A stretch of DNA of 64,000 nucleotides from Fusobacterium sp. Lineage in GTDB: Bacteria > Cyanobacteriota > Vampirovibrionia > Gastranaerophilales > Gastranaerophilaceae. The DNA lies in the NCBI GenBank assembly GCA_023662905.1, contig JAMPIJ010000003.1, positions 47,824 to 111,823 on the forward strand. The letters run 5' to 3'. The position numbers and the translations under genes were made by a program. Under the pieces are notes generated by a model. It made no database searches and was not told the origin of the DNA. It saw only the letters and a list, made by a program, of their open reading frames with translations. Positions 42,437 through 55,432 of the stretch are shown here, in pieces. Within the stretch, counting starts at the first letter, position 1; every line of letters begins with the position of its first letter.

Positions 42437-42832
42437 TTAACGTTTTGAGAATTGGAAGCGTTTTCTTGCTCTTTTTCTACCGTATTTTTTACGTTCTTTA
42501 ACTCTTGGGTCACGTGTTAATAGACCTTCGATTCTAAGAACATTTTTGTTTTCTTCATTGATTTTAACTAATGCTCTTGCAATACCGTGTCTGATAGCAC
42601 CAGCTTGAGCAACGATACCGCCGCCTACTGCTTTTACTCTTACATCGTATTGTTCTTTTGTTTCAGTTAAAACTAATGGTCTGTTGATTAACAATTCGAT
42701 TGCAGGACGGTTTCCGATGTAATCAGCTAATTTTTTGCCGTTTACGAAAATTCTGCCTGATCCTTTAACCAATTTTACAACTGCAACAGAGGTTTTTCTG
42801 CGGCCTGTAGCCACGATTTCAGTGTTTGCCAT
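42437..42832 (-). CDS. rpsI: 30S ribosomal protein S9
   Basis: 131 residues, normal length. ATGRRKTSVAVVKLVKGSGR at the start, GGGIVAQAGAIRHGIARALV in the middle, and the basic C-terminal RARKRFQFSKR that reaches the decoding site. It overlaps rplM by one base and is last in the cluster. Confidence 0.97.
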   Translation of the reverse strand: MANTEIVATGRRKTSVAVVKLVKGSGRIFVNGKKLADYIGNRPAIELLINRPLVLTETKEQYDVRVKAVGGGIVAQAGAIRHGIARALVKINEENKNVLRIEGLLTRDPRVKERKKYGRKRARKRFQFSKR

Positions 42833-43269
42833 TATTTAGCCTCCTTTTCCAATTTGATTGGTTTTTGTGCAGCGTGCGGATGTTCGCTTCCAACATAAAC
42901 TTTAAGTTTGTTGAATTGTTCTGCACCTAAAGTGTTGTGTTGCAACATACCTTTAACAGCTTTTTCGATAGCCAATCTGCCGTCTTTTTCTTGTAATTCT
43001 TTGAAAGATGCTGATTTCAAACCACCTGGATATTTTGTGTGGTGGTAGTAAATTTTATCAGTTTCTTTGTTACCTGTTACACGAACTTTGTCAGCGTTGA
43101 TAACGATTACGAAATCGCCTGTGTCAACGTTCGGTGTATATTCAGGTTTATTTTTACCTCTAAGAATGTTGGCAATTCTAACCGCTAATCTACCAAGGAT
43201 TTCGTCCTCAGCATCGATTAAATACCATTTTCTTTCTACTTCGAGAGGTTTTGCTGAATATGTTTTCAT
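42832..43269 (-). CDS. rplM: 50S ribosomal protein L13
   Basis: 145 residues. [40 protein letters not shown] and [16 protein letters not shown] match the family. It follows truA by 22 nt and precedes rpsI. Confidence 0.97.
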   Translation of the reverse strand: MKTYSAKPLEVERKWYLIDAEDEILGRLAVRIANILRGKNKPEYTPNVDTGDFVIVINADKVRVTGNKETDKIYYHHTKYPGGLKSASFKELQEKDGRLAIEKAVKGMLQHNTLGAEQFNKLKVYVGSEHPHAAQKPIKLEKEAK

Positions 43270-43291
43270 GCTTGTCTCCGTTTTTATTATT

Positions 43292-44077
43292 TTAATATTG
43301 TACTTTCATTAGTGTTAATCCATACGGACTAACGGTGCGACCGGCTTTTGTCCGATCTTGTGAGTCCAAAACATCTTTCATGTGTTCTGCACTCAGATTG
43401 TGTCCCTCTATTTGTAAGAGGGTACCGATTATGGTTCTCACCATATTGTATAGAAACCTGTTTCCTACAATATCGACGATAACCTTGTCGCCCTGTTTTT
43501 CAACGTGAGCGTCATATATAAAACAAATCTTGCTCGGGTTAAGCGTTCCGGAGCTTTTGAACGCTGAAAAATCATGTTCCCCTTTTAAATAATCAAGAGC
43601 TTGTTGCATCCTAACTAAATCTAGAGGGTATTTCACTAGCATTAAATCACCGTCAAAAGCGTTCTTATATCTTCTATTAATAAATTCAAATCTATAAAAA
43701 CGCTTTTTCGCTGATTTTTGTGCATTAAAATTGTTTTCAACTTCCATCAAGTCACTGATAGATATGTCATTCGGGAGAATTTCGTTCATTGCATAGACGA
43801 ACTTTGAAGCAACAATGGTTCTGTCTGTGTCGAAGTGAACGACCTGTCCTTTTGAATTAACACCCCTGTCAGTTCTTCCGGAAAAGACTGTTTTTATCGG
43901 TCTTTTTTCTCTTTTGGCGGGATCGCCGCCGATTATCAATGTTCCGAGTGCTTTTTCTAATTCTCCTTGAATCGTTGCCTCATCAATTTCTTCTCCGTTT
44001 TCGAATTGGATTTGACTTCCGGCGTAATTCTTTCCGATATATTGAATTTGAAAAGCGTATCGTTTTGTTGTTGGCAT
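43292..44077 (-). CDS. truA: tRNA pseudouridine(38-40) synthase
   Basis: 261 residues from the ATG at 44077, just after the rplQ stop; an in-frame TTG 9 nt upstream lies inside rplQ. Catalytic Asp in [37 protein letters not shown] and [16 protein letters not shown] are conserved. There is no SD, so translation is probably coupled to rplQ. Confidence 0.95.
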   Translation of the reverse strand: MPTTKRYAFQIQYIGKNYAGSQIQFENGEEIDEATIQGELEKALGTLIIGGDPAKREKRPIKTVFSGRTDRGVNSKGQVVHFDTDRTIVASKFVYAMNEILPNDISISDLMEVENNFNAQKSAKKRFYRFEFINRRYKNAFDGDLMLVKYPLDLVRMQQALDYLKGEHDFSAFKSSGTLNPSKICFIYDAHVEKQGDKVIVDIVGNRFLYNMVRTIIGTLLQIEGHNLSAEHMKDVLDSQDRTKAGRTVSPYGLTLMKVQY

Positions 44078-44078
44078 A

Positions 44079-44501
44079 TTATACAAGTTGAATCAATGCC
44101 ATTTCAGAAGCGTCACCACGTCTTGGCGGCAATCTGAAGATTTTTGTGTATCCACCTTGTCTTGAAGAGTATTGTTTGCCGATTACAACGAACAATTTTC
44201 TCAAAACTGTTTGTGGTGCTGATTTTTCATCTTTTACTTCGTTGATTTCGCCTGTTTCGAGGTTGATGAAGTTGCCGATTTCTTTATCGAAAACATATCT
44301 CAACGCTTGACGACGGCTGTTTAAATCGCCTTTTTTAGCAAGGGTGATAATTTGTTCTGCGTATGGTTTCAAAGCTTTTGCTCTAGCCATAGTTGTTATA
44401 ATTTCACCGTGCACAAAAAGTTCTGTTGCTAAAGAGCGGAGCAAGGCTTTTCTTTGGTCTTGCGCTTTTCCTAGCGTATGTTTTTTAGTTTGGTGTCTCA
44501 T
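44079..44501 (-). CDS. rplQ: 50S ribosomal protein L17
   Basis: 140 residues. RHQTKKHTLGKAQDQRKALL and the central RAKALKPYAEQIITLAKKGD are family hallmarks; the end (SSRQGGYTKIFRLPPRRGD) is also conserved. Directly downstream of rpoA, as usual. Confidence 0.97.
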   Translation of the reverse strand: MRHQTKKHTLGKAQDQRKALLRSLATELFVHGEIITTMARAKALKPYAEQIITLAKKGDLNSRRQALRYVFDKEIGNFINLETGEINEVKDEKSAPQTVLRKLFVVIGKQYSSRQGGYTKIFRLPPRRGDASEMALIQLV

Positions 44502-44529
44502 TTTTATTTTTTCCTTATTTGTTTAATTA

Positions 44530-45501
44530 TTATCCTACTTCTTCCTCTACTTCAGGGTTTGGAGCGAGGTCTAAACCGAAGTGGTGAAGTCTTTCGATAA
44601 CTTCGTCTGATGATTTTTTACCGAAGTTTTTAATGTTTAACAAGTCGTGTTCTGATTTTTTCAACAGTTCTGACATTGAGTTAATGCTAGCTCTTTTTAA
44701 GCAGTTGTAAGCTCTTACTGACAATTCAAGTTCTTCGATTGTCATTGTAGGAGCGCTTTCTGTTGATTCAGCTACAACATCGTCTTCAACGATTGATGTT
44801 GAGATTGTTGATTGACCTGAAATCGCTGCGATTTGTACAAATCTTTCGATTAAAAGGTTAGCTGATTGGCTGAGCGCTGTTGAAACTTCGATTGAACCAT
44901 TTGACCAAATTTCAAGAGTCAATTTGTCGAAGTCAATCATATCGCCTACACGTGTGTTTTCTACGTTGTAGCTTACACGTTTGATTGGCATGAATGTTGC
45001 GTCGATAGGCAATACATCGATTGATACGTTTCTTGTATCTTTTGAAACATCGTTTGCAACATAGCCTTTACCTGTTTCAATTGTTATATCAGCGTGGAAG
45101 CTGCCGCCGTCTGCAACTGTACAAATTAACCAGTCAGGGTTAACTACTTTAACGCCTGCAGGTAATTGAATATCGCTTGCAAGAACTGCACCTGCTCTAT
45201 CCACATCTATTCTTAAATGTTGAGTTTCTTTAGAATCTGTTTTGACTACTAAACCTTTAAGGTTTAACATTACGTCGATAACATCTTCTTGAACGCCTGG
45301 GATTGATGTATATTCATGTGTAATACCTTCAATTCTTACAGAGGTTACTGCTGTGCCTTCTAAACTAGACAACAACACACGTCTTAAAGAATTTCCGATT
45401 GTTGTACCGAAACCCTTTTCCAACGGTTCAATGACGAATTTGCCGTATTGTGAACCATCTGAGCTTGTTGTTGTGTTTACACATTTAATTTTTAATTCCA
45501 T
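44530..45501 (-). CDS. rpoA: RNA polymerase alpha subunit
   Basis: 323 residues. N-terminal dimerisation domain (FVIEPLEKGFGTTIGNSLRR, HEYTSIPGVQEDV) and C-terminal domain (ELELSVRAYNCLKRASINSM then NIKNFGKKSSDEVIERL), joined by an acidic Ser/Thr linker. Typical position between rpsD and rplQ. Confidence 0.97.
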   Translation of the reverse strand: MELKIKCVNTTTSSDGSQYGKFVIEPLEKGFGTTIGNSLRRVLLSSLEGTAVTSVRIEGITHEYTSIPGVQEDVIDVMLNLKGLVVKTDSKETQHLRIDVDRAGAVLASDIQLPAGVKVVNPDWLICTVADGGSFHADITIETGKGYVANDVSKDTRNVSIDVLPIDATFMPIKRVSYNVENTRVGDMIDFDKLTLEIWSNGSIEVSTALSQSANLLIERFVQIAAISGQSTISTSIVEDDVVAESTESAPTMTIEELELSVRAYNCLKRASINSMSELLKKSEHDLLNIKNFGKKSSDEVIERLHHFGLDLAPNPEVEEEVG

Positions 45502-45511
45502 GTTCTATCTC

Positions 45512-46114
45512 CTATTTTGAATAGTATTCTATAACAAGTTGTTCTTTGAAATCAGGGTCCAGTTCTTCTCTTTCAGGCAATCTGTCGAAAGTGATTTTCA
45601 AAGCATCTTTATCAATTGTCATCCAAGCTGGTGCGCAAGCTAAATCAATTGATTCGATTACTGATTTAATGAATGCTGAACTTTTTGATTTAACAGTGAT
45701 TACGTCGCCTGCTTTAACAAGGTAAGATGGAATATCTACTTTTTTACCGTTAACCAATACGTGACCGTGGTTTACGATCTGTCTTGATTGGCTGCGAGTG
45801 ATGCCGAAGCCTGCGCGGAAAAGTACGTTATCCAATCTTGATTCTAATAATTGAAGTAACAAAGTACCGGTAACACCTTTTCTTCTTGCTGCTTCGTTGT
45901 AGTATTTTGCAAATTGTTTTTCGCTTACTAAATATGTTAATCTGATTTTTTGTTTTTCGTTCAAGTGAAGAGCGTATTCAGAAAGTTTTTTTCTAACAGC
46001 GCCGTGTTGGCCTGAAGCTGTTTGTCTCATTGAAGAGGTTAATTTTCTGTTTGATAAATCTTTTACTCCCCAGTTGCGGAATAATTTATTTTTTGGTCCT
46101 GTATATCTTGCCAT
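45512..46114 (-). CDS. rpsD: 30S ribosomal protein S4
   Basis: 200 residues from the ATG at 46114 (SD AAAGGAG); a longer in-frame start has no SD. ARYTGPKNKLFRNWG begins the protein and the S4 RNA-binding domain is clear (RLDNVLFRAGFGITRSQSRQ, VNGKKVDIPSYLVKAGD). The N-terminal zinc cysteines are absent. Confidence 0.96.
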   Translation of the reverse strand: MARYTGPKNKLFRNWGVKDLSNRKLTSSMRQTASGQHGAVRKKLSEYALHLNEKQKIRLTYLVSEKQFAKYYNEAARRKGVTGTLLLQLLESRLDNVLFRAGFGITRSQSRQIVNHGHVLVNGKKVDIPSYLVKAGDVITVKSKSSAFIKSVIESIDLACAPAWMTIDKDALKITFDRLPEREELDPDFKEQLVIEYYSK

Positions 46115-46211
46115 TTTAATTTTCTCCTTTTGTTTGCGGGGCATCTATGGTTTGCTATTTTGGCATTTAGCAAGCCCCCGCGGTTCTACTAATGTTTAAT
46201 TGCGTCAGTGA

Positions 46212-46598
46212 TTATACACGACGTTTTTTAGGTGGTCTGCAACCGTTGTGAGGGATTGGAGTTACGTCTTTAATTAAAGTGATTTCCAAACCTGCTGCTT
46301 GAATAGCACGGATTGCTGTTTCTCTACCTGAACCAGGGCCTTTGATATGTACTTCAACTTTTTTCATACCTTGGTCGATAGATTTTTTTGCTACTTGTTC
46401 TGCTGCTGATTGAGCTGCGAACGGAGTGCCTTTTCTTGCTCCTTTGAAGCCTGAAGCACCTGCTGTTGCCCAAGCAATAGCATTACCTTGTGTATCTGTA
46501 GAAGTTACTATAGTATTGTTAAAGGTTGATTGAATGTGTACAACACCTTGCAATACGTTTTTCTTTTCTTTTTTCTTAGTTTTTTGTGGTCTTGCCAT
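46212..46598 (-). CDS. rpsK: 30S ribosomal protein S11
   Basis: 128 residues. [38 protein letters not shown] and [18 protein letters not shown] are diagnostic. In the standard rpsM-rpsK-rpsD-rpoA order. Confidence 0.97.
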   Translation of the reverse strand: MARPQKTKKKEKKNVLQGVVHIQSTFNNTIVTSTDTQGNAIAWATAGASGFKGARKGTPFAAQSAAEQVAKKSIDQGMKKVEVHIKGPGSGRETAIRAIQAAGLEITLIKDVTPIPHNGCRPPKKRRV

Positions 46599-46626
46599 TT
46601 TTATTATCCTTTATTTTTAGTATTTA

Positions 46627-46995
46627 TTACTTTTTCTTACCAGCGATAGGTCCAGTTTTCTTACCGCGGCGAGTTCTTGCGTTAGTTTTGGTTCTTTGAC
46701 CTCTGCAAGGTAAGTTGCGTTTGTGACGCATACCACGGAATGAACCGATTTCTTGAAGGCGTTTGATGTTCATTGATACTTCACGTCTTAAGTCACCTTC
46801 GATGTTATATGCTGATAATGCGTTTCTTAATAATTTAATATCTTCATCGGTTAAGTCATCTGTTCTCAAATCCGGTGAAATTTTTGTTTCTTCAAGGATT
46901 TTCTTTGCTCTTGTAGGTCCTATTCCGAAGATATAGGTTAAAGCGATTTCCATTCTTTTGTTACGAGGTAAATCTACCCCTGCTAGTCTTGCCAT
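46627..46995 (-). CDS. rpsM: 30S ribosomal protein S13
   Basis: 122 residues from the ATG at 46995 (SD AAAGGAG). [33 protein letters not shown] and [20 protein letters not shown] are diagnostic. The stretch 46996-47160 up to rpmJ holds no gene with good support. Confidence 0.96.
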   Translation of the reverse strand: MARLAGVDLPRNKRMEIALTYIFGIGPTRAKKILEETKISPDLRTDDLTDEDIKLLRNALSAYNIEGDLRREVSMNIKRLQEIGSFRGMRHKRNLPCRGQRTKTNARTRRGKKTGPIAGKKK

Positions 46996-47160
46996 TTTAA
47001 TATTTCTCCTTTTCTTGGCTTTTGGTGGAATTAGAATCAAGCATTAAAGTCACGCTCGTATCTAATTCTTGCACCCTGTTGTTAGATTTTTTTGTGTAAG
47101 AGGCATAAATACTTCCTCTCCACCGACCGCAACCCGTCGGTTCGGTATGCGTTCTTGCAA

Positions 47161-47274
47161 TTATCCCTGTCTTTGTTTATGTTTAGGGTTTTCGCAAATT
47201 ACTGCAACTCTGCCTTTTCTTTTGATAACTTTGCATTTGTCGCACATTGGTTTTACTGATGTTCTTGTTTTCAT
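47161..47274 (-). CDS. rpmJ: 50S ribosomal protein L36
   Basis: 37 residues: starts [20 protein letters not shown] and continues [17 protein letters not shown]. The zinc-type CxxC ... C ... H pattern is intact. It lies between infA and rpsM as expected. Confidence 0.95.
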   Translation of the reverse strand: MKTRTSVKPMCDKCKVIKRKGRVAVICENPKHKQRQG

Positions 47275-47332
47275 TGTTTTTTCCTTTTTATATGTTTTTA
47301 CGTGAGATTTTCTTGGTTATGCACTTGCGCGC

Positions 47333-47548
47333 TTATTTAAGACGGAACGTAATTCTGCCTCTTGATAAATCGTAAGGTGTCATTTCAACCTTTACTTTGT
47401 CACCCGGAAGAATTCTGATGAAATTCTTTCTGATTTTACCTGAGATGTGAGCGAGGATTTCGTGGTCGTTTTCTAACTTAACCCTGAACATCGCGTTAGG
47501 CATTGATTCTATTATCGTTCCTTCTAATTCTATTACGTCTTTTGCCAT
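47333..47548 (-). CDS. infA: Translation initiation factor IF-1
   Basis: 71 residues, one OB-fold: [60 protein letters not shown]. First gene of the ribosomal cluster here; secY, adk and map, which commonly precede it, are absent. Confidence 0.97.
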   Translation of the reverse strand: MAKDVIELEGTIIESMPNAMFRVKLENDHEILAHISGKIRKNFIRILPGDKVKVEMTPYDLSRGRITFRLK

Positions 47549-47796
47549 TTTATTTCCTTTTTTATTCGGCTAAATTTTGGACATAGTAAACCTGTCCATG
47601 ATAATAATACTTGCAAAATATCTAATTGCAAGCGTTTTTCTGGGCTTTGTTTACAGTTCTTAATTTGTTGTTTATTTAAAAATATGGTTTATTCGCTTAT
47701 GGCTTGTCTGTGTCTAGAAGCCCGTGTAATAATGTTTTTAAGTTGTTTGTAACAATTTCTTAATATGTTTAATGTGTGAAATTTTTAATTAAACAA
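47549..47796. other. Intergenic region upstream of infA
   Basis: 248 bp, AT-rich. Contains the infA promoter (47604-47631) and otherwise no ORF, repeat or strong hairpin that I can support. Confidence 0.6.
47604..47631 (-). promoter_or_regulatory. infA / ribosomal cluster promoter
   Basis: Minus strand: -35 TTGCAA (47631-47626), 16-nt spacer, -10 TATTAT (47609-47604), about 55 nt before the infA ATG. Confidence 0.55.
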
Positions 47797-48597
47797 TTAC
47801 TTCTTTTTGAGTAGAATAAACGATTTAAGCATGCGGCCTTGATTGCTTTCTGGAGTGGATACTACTTCGAGTTTGTTCCGGTAGTTCATTGAAGTAGAGC
47901 CGCCGCCATCGAGTGCCATTGCGCGGTCAAGGTCGAGTTCGGCGCAGTATTTGGCAACTTCTTCGAGGGTTGCAGGGTGTGCATCTGTAAAAATAAGTAT
48001 ATGAATTTTGTCGTCTTTGAGGCCGAGAATTGTGCGTGGAACTTTATGGAGTACTGACGCTGATTCGCGTGTGATGTTGCCTTCTTCGTCTTTCATTATG
48101 AAAAATTCTTCTTCCAGTTGGAGTTGCGGGTGAACCAGTGGGCCGCCTTGAATTGAATTCATAATCTGACATTCAAAGTCAATATCGCTTTTGTGTTGTG
48201 CAATTTCGAATTTGTAGCCGCTAAAACATTCGAGAACTCTGAATTCGCTGCGGTTTAGGATTTTGTCTAAATTTTTTCTCAAAAGCGGGTCAGAAAGCAG
48301 GTTTTCGTTAAATAATGGGTCTGCAATCATCTGACCGTCGTTTGTTACGTATGACACTGTTTTTTTGTTTTTCGGATCGAAAAATCCACCATTTATTGTC
48401 AGAACGGCGTCGGCTTTTCTGTGGACTTCGCGGGTGGTCATTAAGTCATCCACGACAATGCATTTCAGGCGGTTGGCGGTCTTTCTGTTCTGGTCAATGA
48501 TGATGTGATAAATTCCGTCGTTTTCTTTTATATCTAGCGCTTGTGCAGGCATAAATAAGCCGAGTGAAAGTGTTAATAATAAAAGTTTTTTTAGCAT
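47797..48597 (-). CDS. Secreted phosphodiester glycosidase-family (NAGPA/DUF2233) protein
   Basis: 266 residues with signal peptide (KKLLLLTLSLGLFMPAQAL). The family core is visible: DAVLTINGGFFDPKNKK, NSIQGGPLVHPQL, RTILGLKDDKIHILIFTDAH and LDRAMALDGGGSTSMNYRNK. Related proteins act on sugar phosphodiesters in the envelope. It follows lptF/G by 3 nt, so an envelope-polysaccharide role is plausible. Confidence 0.87.
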   Translation of the reverse strand: MLKKLLLLTLSLGLFMPAQALDIKENDGIYHIIIDQNRKTANRLKCIVVDDLMTTREVHRKADAVLTINGGFFDPKNKKTVSYVTNDGQMIADPLFNENLLSDPLLRKNLDKILNRSEFRVLECFSGYKFEIAQHKSDIDFECQIMNSIQGGPLVHPQLQLEEEFFIMKDEEGNITRESASVLHKVPRTILGLKDDKIHILIFTDAHPATLEEVAKYCAELDLDRAMALDGGGSTSMNYRNKLEVVSTPESNQGRMLKSFILLKKK

Positions 48598-48600
48598 TAA

Positions 48601-49716
48601 TTAAATATCCTTTGATTTAAAGAGTGCGATTATTGCGCCTGAGAATGCCGCAAGTGGAATGAAAGCTGTGATTAATGGCGGAAGAACGCCTTTTGCTGCT
48701 AATAGGTCAAAGAATGGAAGTGTTATGTAGTAGGCGAAAATACAGCCGATAGCGATAACAAAGCCTACCATTCTGTGTTCACGTGGTTTGCTGAACCCGA
48801 GGATTACGCCTAAAAGCGCCAGAAGTATGCAGACAAACGGGTGGAAGAAGCGCTGATAATATTTGTTGAGCATTGTTCTGTATTCTTCGTCGAGGTTTTC
48901 TTTTTTCAAAAGGTCTATATAGCTTTTGAGGTCTGCGTTTGTAATTTCTCTATCTCTCTTGGTTGAGTAAACCATTAATTTATGAGCATTTGCGGCGCTT
49001 TCGCCTTTGAGAATGTCCATTTTGTCGATGTGTTTTACTTCGTGGAAAATTCCGTCTTTTGAAATTTCGTAGTGGCTGATGTCAGAGAGAGTCCATTTGT
49101 CTTCAAACGGGTGGCCTGATTTCGCGTAGTAAATATCAGTTAACTCGTGAACATCTGTGTATCTGCGTTCGCCAAAGTCAAGATAAATTATGTCGTCCAT
49201 TTCGCCGTTGTGGTATTTTGAAACGATTACATAATCTTGTGGAACATTTTTTTCGTCTTTTTCTGTATAAATATATTGTGTTGTGGTGTCTTTGCCTTTG
49301 ATTGCGTTAAGTCCGACTTCCGCCATTGGAATAAGTTTATCGTAGGTGATAAAGCACAAAACTGTTACGATAACGCTGAACGCGAGAACCGGTGCTAAAA
49401 TTCTTTTGAAAGACAGTCCGACGGCTCTGAAAATTGTGAGTTCGGAGTCTTTGCTTAGTTTGTCGAACGTGAAAAGGCTTCCGAGGAGTAGACCTACAGG
49501 AAAAGCTTTACCTAAGATTTTTGGAAGCTCGTAGGCTAAAACTTTTACGGCCGTTGCAGGTGTGTAGACGCCTGCTAGGGTTTTTTCGATTGTTTTGAGA
49601 AGCATTTCAGGTGCAATCCAAACAACAGAAAAAAGCAAAATCGCAACGAAAGTTGTTACGAAAACCTGCATAAAAATATATTTATCGTAAATGGTGATTC
49701 TCGGGAATTTCAACAT
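48601..49716 (-). CDS. LptF/LptG-family LPS export permease
   Basis: 371 residues with three membrane helices at each end (MQVFVTTFVAILLFSVVWIA; FHPFVCILLALLGVILGF; MVGFVIAIGCIFAYYITLPF) around a periplasmic beta-jellyroll. It extracts LPS from the inner membrane together with LptB. Only one permease gene is present here, as in some cyanobacterial lineages; the partner may be elsewhere. Starts on the last base of the lptB stop. Confidence 0.9.
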   Translation of the reverse strand: MLKFPRITIYDKYIFMQVFVTTFVAILLFSVVWIAPEMLLKTIEKTLAGVYTPATAVKVLAYELPKILGKAFPVGLLLGSLFTFDKLSKDSELTIFRAVGLSFKRILAPVLAFSVIVTVLCFITYDKLIPMAEVGLNAIKGKDTTTQYIYTEKDEKNVPQDYVIVSKYHNGEMDDIIYLDFGERRYTDVHELTDIYYAKSGHPFEDKWTLSDISHYEISKDGIFHEVKHIDKMDILKGESAANAHKLMVYSTKRDREITNADLKSYIDLLKKENLDEEYRTMLNKYYQRFFHPFVCILLALLGVILGFSKPREHRMVGFVIAIGCIFAYYITLPFFDLLAAKGVLPPLITAFIPLAAFSGAIIALFKSKDI

Positions 49717-50441
49717 TAGAGGGCGAAATCCTTTCCGAGGTAAAATTCTTTTGCGACAGGGTCGTTTGCGACATCTGTGCTGCGGCCTTGAATTTTAATT
49801 TTTCCGTCAAAGATTACATAAGCTCTGTCGGTGATGGAAAGCGTTGCTTTCGGGTTGTGGTCGGTGATTAGAACACCAAGGCCTTTATCTTCCGAGATTT
49901 TTTTGATGTTGTCTTTAATTTCGCCGATAGCGATAGGGTCGATGCCGGCAAAAGGTTCGTCAAGAAGCATAAAATCAGGGCTTGCAGCAAGCGCACGCGC
50001 GATTTCAACACGGCGGCGTTCACCACCTGAAAGCGCTACTGACGGTGATTTGCGAAGTTTTTGAACACCGAATTCTGTTAGAAGTTCTTCGAGTTTTTTG
50101 GTTTTTTCACACTCGGTGAGTTTTTCGTTCATTTCAAGAACCAGTTTAAGATTGTCTTCCACTGAAAGCTTTCTGAAAATAGATGTTTCTTGTGGAAGAT
50201 AACCGATACCGAGTTTTGCGCGGATGTTCATAGGGGCAGAGGAAATGTCCTGACCGTTGAGAATAATTTTTCCCATATTAGGTTTTACAAGTCCTACAAC
50301 CATATAGAACGTTGTAGTTTTCCCCGCACCGTTTGGCCCGAGAAGACAAACGACTTCGCCTTTTTTGATGTTAAATGAAACATCGTTAACGACGCGTCTG
50401 TCACCGTAAATTTTTATAAGATTTTGTGCTTCAATTTGCAT
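49716..50441 (-). CDS. lptB: LPS export ABC transporter ATPase
   Basis: 241 residues. Walker A LLGPNGAGKTTTFYMVVGL, signature LSGGERRRVEIARAL, Walker B FMLLDEPFAGIDP and switch His in ITDHNP. The FYMVVGLV and GYLPQE segments match LptB. It powers LPS transport to the outer membrane. Confidence 0.95.
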   Translation of the reverse strand: MQIEAQNLIKIYGDRRVVNDVSFNIKKGEVVCLLGPNGAGKTTTFYMVVGLVKPNMGKIILNGQDISSAPMNIRAKLGIGYLPQETSIFRKLSVEDNLKLVLEMNEKLTECEKTKKLEELLTEFGVQKLRKSPSVALSGGERRRVEIARALAASPDFMLLDEPFAGIDPIAIGEIKDNIKKISEDKGLGVLITDHNPKATLSITDRAYVIFDGKIKIQGRSTDVANDPVAKEFYLGKDFAL

Positions 50442-50451
50442 TAATATATAC

Positions 50452-51177
50452 CTATCTAGAGTAGAATTCTGCGTTTACAGTTGCATATAACTTCATTGCG
50501 CCGCCTGAAACCATTGTTGAAGATTCAGCGACTGCGCCATCATAAGCTGCGCCTGCCATTGTCATTTTTGCGTTCATGTATCTCGGGTAGCCATTATTGA
50601 ATGAGTTAACATGGCATGATGTTCTCAATTCTTTTATACCTGTGATTTTTTGGCCGGAAGCCTGTGCGACTGTTTCGGCTTTTGTTTTGGCTTTCTGGGT
50701 TGCAACGCTCAAAAGTTCGTTGCAATATGTGTTCTGGTCTTCTAATTTGAACTCAACATTACCGATGTTTGTTGCGCCAAGGCTGAGAGCTTTGTCAATA
50801 AACATTCCGACATCTGTGATTTTTTTAGTGTGAACAGTGATTGTATTTGTAACTTCAAAACGGTCGAAAACCTGCTTGCCGTTTGAATAGTAATAAGTTG
50901 GTCTTGCAGAGTAATCTATTGTTTTAATATAGTCGCCGTTTGTTTTGTCAATCATTGTTGTTAAGTCGTGATAGACTTTTGTTGAAATTTCTTTGTTTGT
51001 GATAGAGGCGTTTTCAAGTGAATGTCTGTCTTTTGTTGTTACGATTACGTTAAATTCTACAACATCAGGCTGCAAATCGATGTTTGATGACGCGTCAACA
51101 TAGATTGATCCCTGAGGTTTTGCCTGTGCCGGCAAGCTTAGTGCCAAAAGTAACAGTAAAAATATAGTTTTTTTCAT
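50452..51177 (-). CDS. Secreted SIMPL-domain (DUF541) protein
   Basis: 241 residues with signal peptide (KTIFLLLLLALSLPAQAKP). The DUF541 pattern is clear: GSIYVDASSNIDLQPDVVEF, TIDYSARPTYYYSNGKQVFD, VTNTITVHTKKITDVGMFID, ATQKAKTKAETVAQASG. Family members are periplasmic or surface proteins of uncertain role. It follows the 127-residue membrane-protein gene. Confidence 0.88.
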   Translation of the reverse strand: MKKTIFLLLLLALSLPAQAKPQGSIYVDASSNIDLQPDVVEFNVIVTTKDRHSLENASITNKEISTKVYHDLTTMIDKTNGDYIKTIDYSARPTYYYSNGKQVFDRFEVTNTITVHTKKITDVGMFIDKALSLGATNIGNVEFKLEDQNTYCNELLSVATQKAKTKAETVAQASGQKITGIKELRTSCHVNSFNNGYPRYMNAKMTMAGAAYDGAVAESSTMVSGGAMKLYATVNAEFYSR

Positions 51178-54384
<3,207 letters not shown>

Positions 54385-54432
54385 ATTATTTTCTCCCTAA
54401 TCCTTTAACGTGATTATTATATCACGAAAATT

Positions 54433-55422
54433 CTATCTGAGAACAGGCAAATAAGACTGAGGGTAGTTGTAATCCTCTTTAAACCCTAGGTTACGGTACA
54501 TTTTTAGCGCTTGAAAATTATTGGTTTCAGTGTTTGTGTTGATTTCAGTAATCGGATAAACATTTTCATCGCTGTATCTTATAACAGTGTTAAGCGTTCT
54601 GGAGAGTAAGAATTTTGAAAGTCCTTTTGCCTGATGGTCTTTGGCGATCGCAAAAATCGGAATATTCACGATTTTGCCGCCTGTAATATTGGCAAAGCAG
54701 AAGCCGACGGGTTTGTTGTTGTAAAACAGAACGCTTGAGGCTTCAGGCAAATAGTCTGCGTAAACATTGGTTACGATTTTGTTTAGAATGTCATAAGTTC
54801 CGTCCAGTGAGGCAAAACGGGTGTCAAAAAGCGCATCTGCACTTGTCGAAAACGCTTCTTGCACAACATGAACCGCGTCGTTCATATAGGAATCGTCCCA
54901 CGGTTTGATTGTGTAATGTTTCGGAAGTTCGCCGAGTTGCGCGATTTTTAAAATTTGGCGTGAAGTGCTTTCGTGAAGCAAGAATTTCAATACCGCAATT
55001 CCTACAAACTTGAAGCCGAGTATTGAAATTTCGCCGATAATACTTTTTTGTTTGCCTAACATAGGGTAGCAGACGACTTTTTCTTTACGTTCTTTTTTTA
55101 CCTGTTCCATAAAGAATTTAATCATCGCAGAACTTCTTTGTGCAAGGTTTTCAAAGTTGTGGCTGTGAACGATGTTGAGTTCGATGGATTCTGAAATCGC
55201 AAGAGTGTAGACCAAAAATGCCTCAGGAACATCGTTGTCAGTATAAATAATACAGTTAATCAATCCGTTTTCGCAAGATTCAATAAAACTGTCATAATCA
55301 AGAGGCTCAAGTTCGAATTTGTATTCAGTAAACGCGCATCTGCAAAAATCCTCATATACAGTTCTGAACGAACTGTAATATTTCGGCGATAGGGCTTTTA
55401 CTTCCTGACAAATTCCTTGCAT
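54433..55422 (-). CDS. Tandem GNAT-type acetyltransferase
   Basis: 329 residues. The second half is a clear GNAT domain (KPVGFCFANITGGKIVNIPI, IFAIAKDHQAKGLSKFLLSR, NNFQALKMYRNLGFKEDYNY), with the acetyl-CoA loop reading D-H-Q-A-K-G-L. The first half looks like a diverged GNAT copy (YTDNDVPEAFLVYTLAISES). MshD-like double-GNAT architecture; the substrate is unknown. It lies 10 nt downstream of ribBA. Confidence 0.78.
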   Translation of the reverse strand: MQGICQEVKALSPKYYSSFRTVYEDFCRCAFTEYKFELEPLDYDSFIESCENGLINCIIYTDNDVPEAFLVYTLAISESIELNIVHSHNFENLAQRSSAMIKFFMEQVKKERKEKVVCYPMLGKQKSIIGEISILGFKFVGIAVLKFLLHESTSRQILKIAQLGELPKHYTIKPWDDSYMNDAVHVVQEAFSTSADALFDTRFASLDGTYDILNKIVTNVYADYLPEASSVLFYNNKPVGFCFANITGGKIVNIPIFAIAKDHQAKGLSKFLLSRTLNTVIRYSDENVYPITEINTNTETNNFQALKMYRNLGFKEDYNYPQSYLPVLR

Positions 55423-55432
55423 TCAATCTCCT

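Noticed and set aside
47041..47160. A small ORF between rpmJ and rpsM
   Set aside because: A 14-codon frame (MPLTQKNL...) exists, but it is too short and lacks any conserved feature; the stretch is probably spacer or leader.
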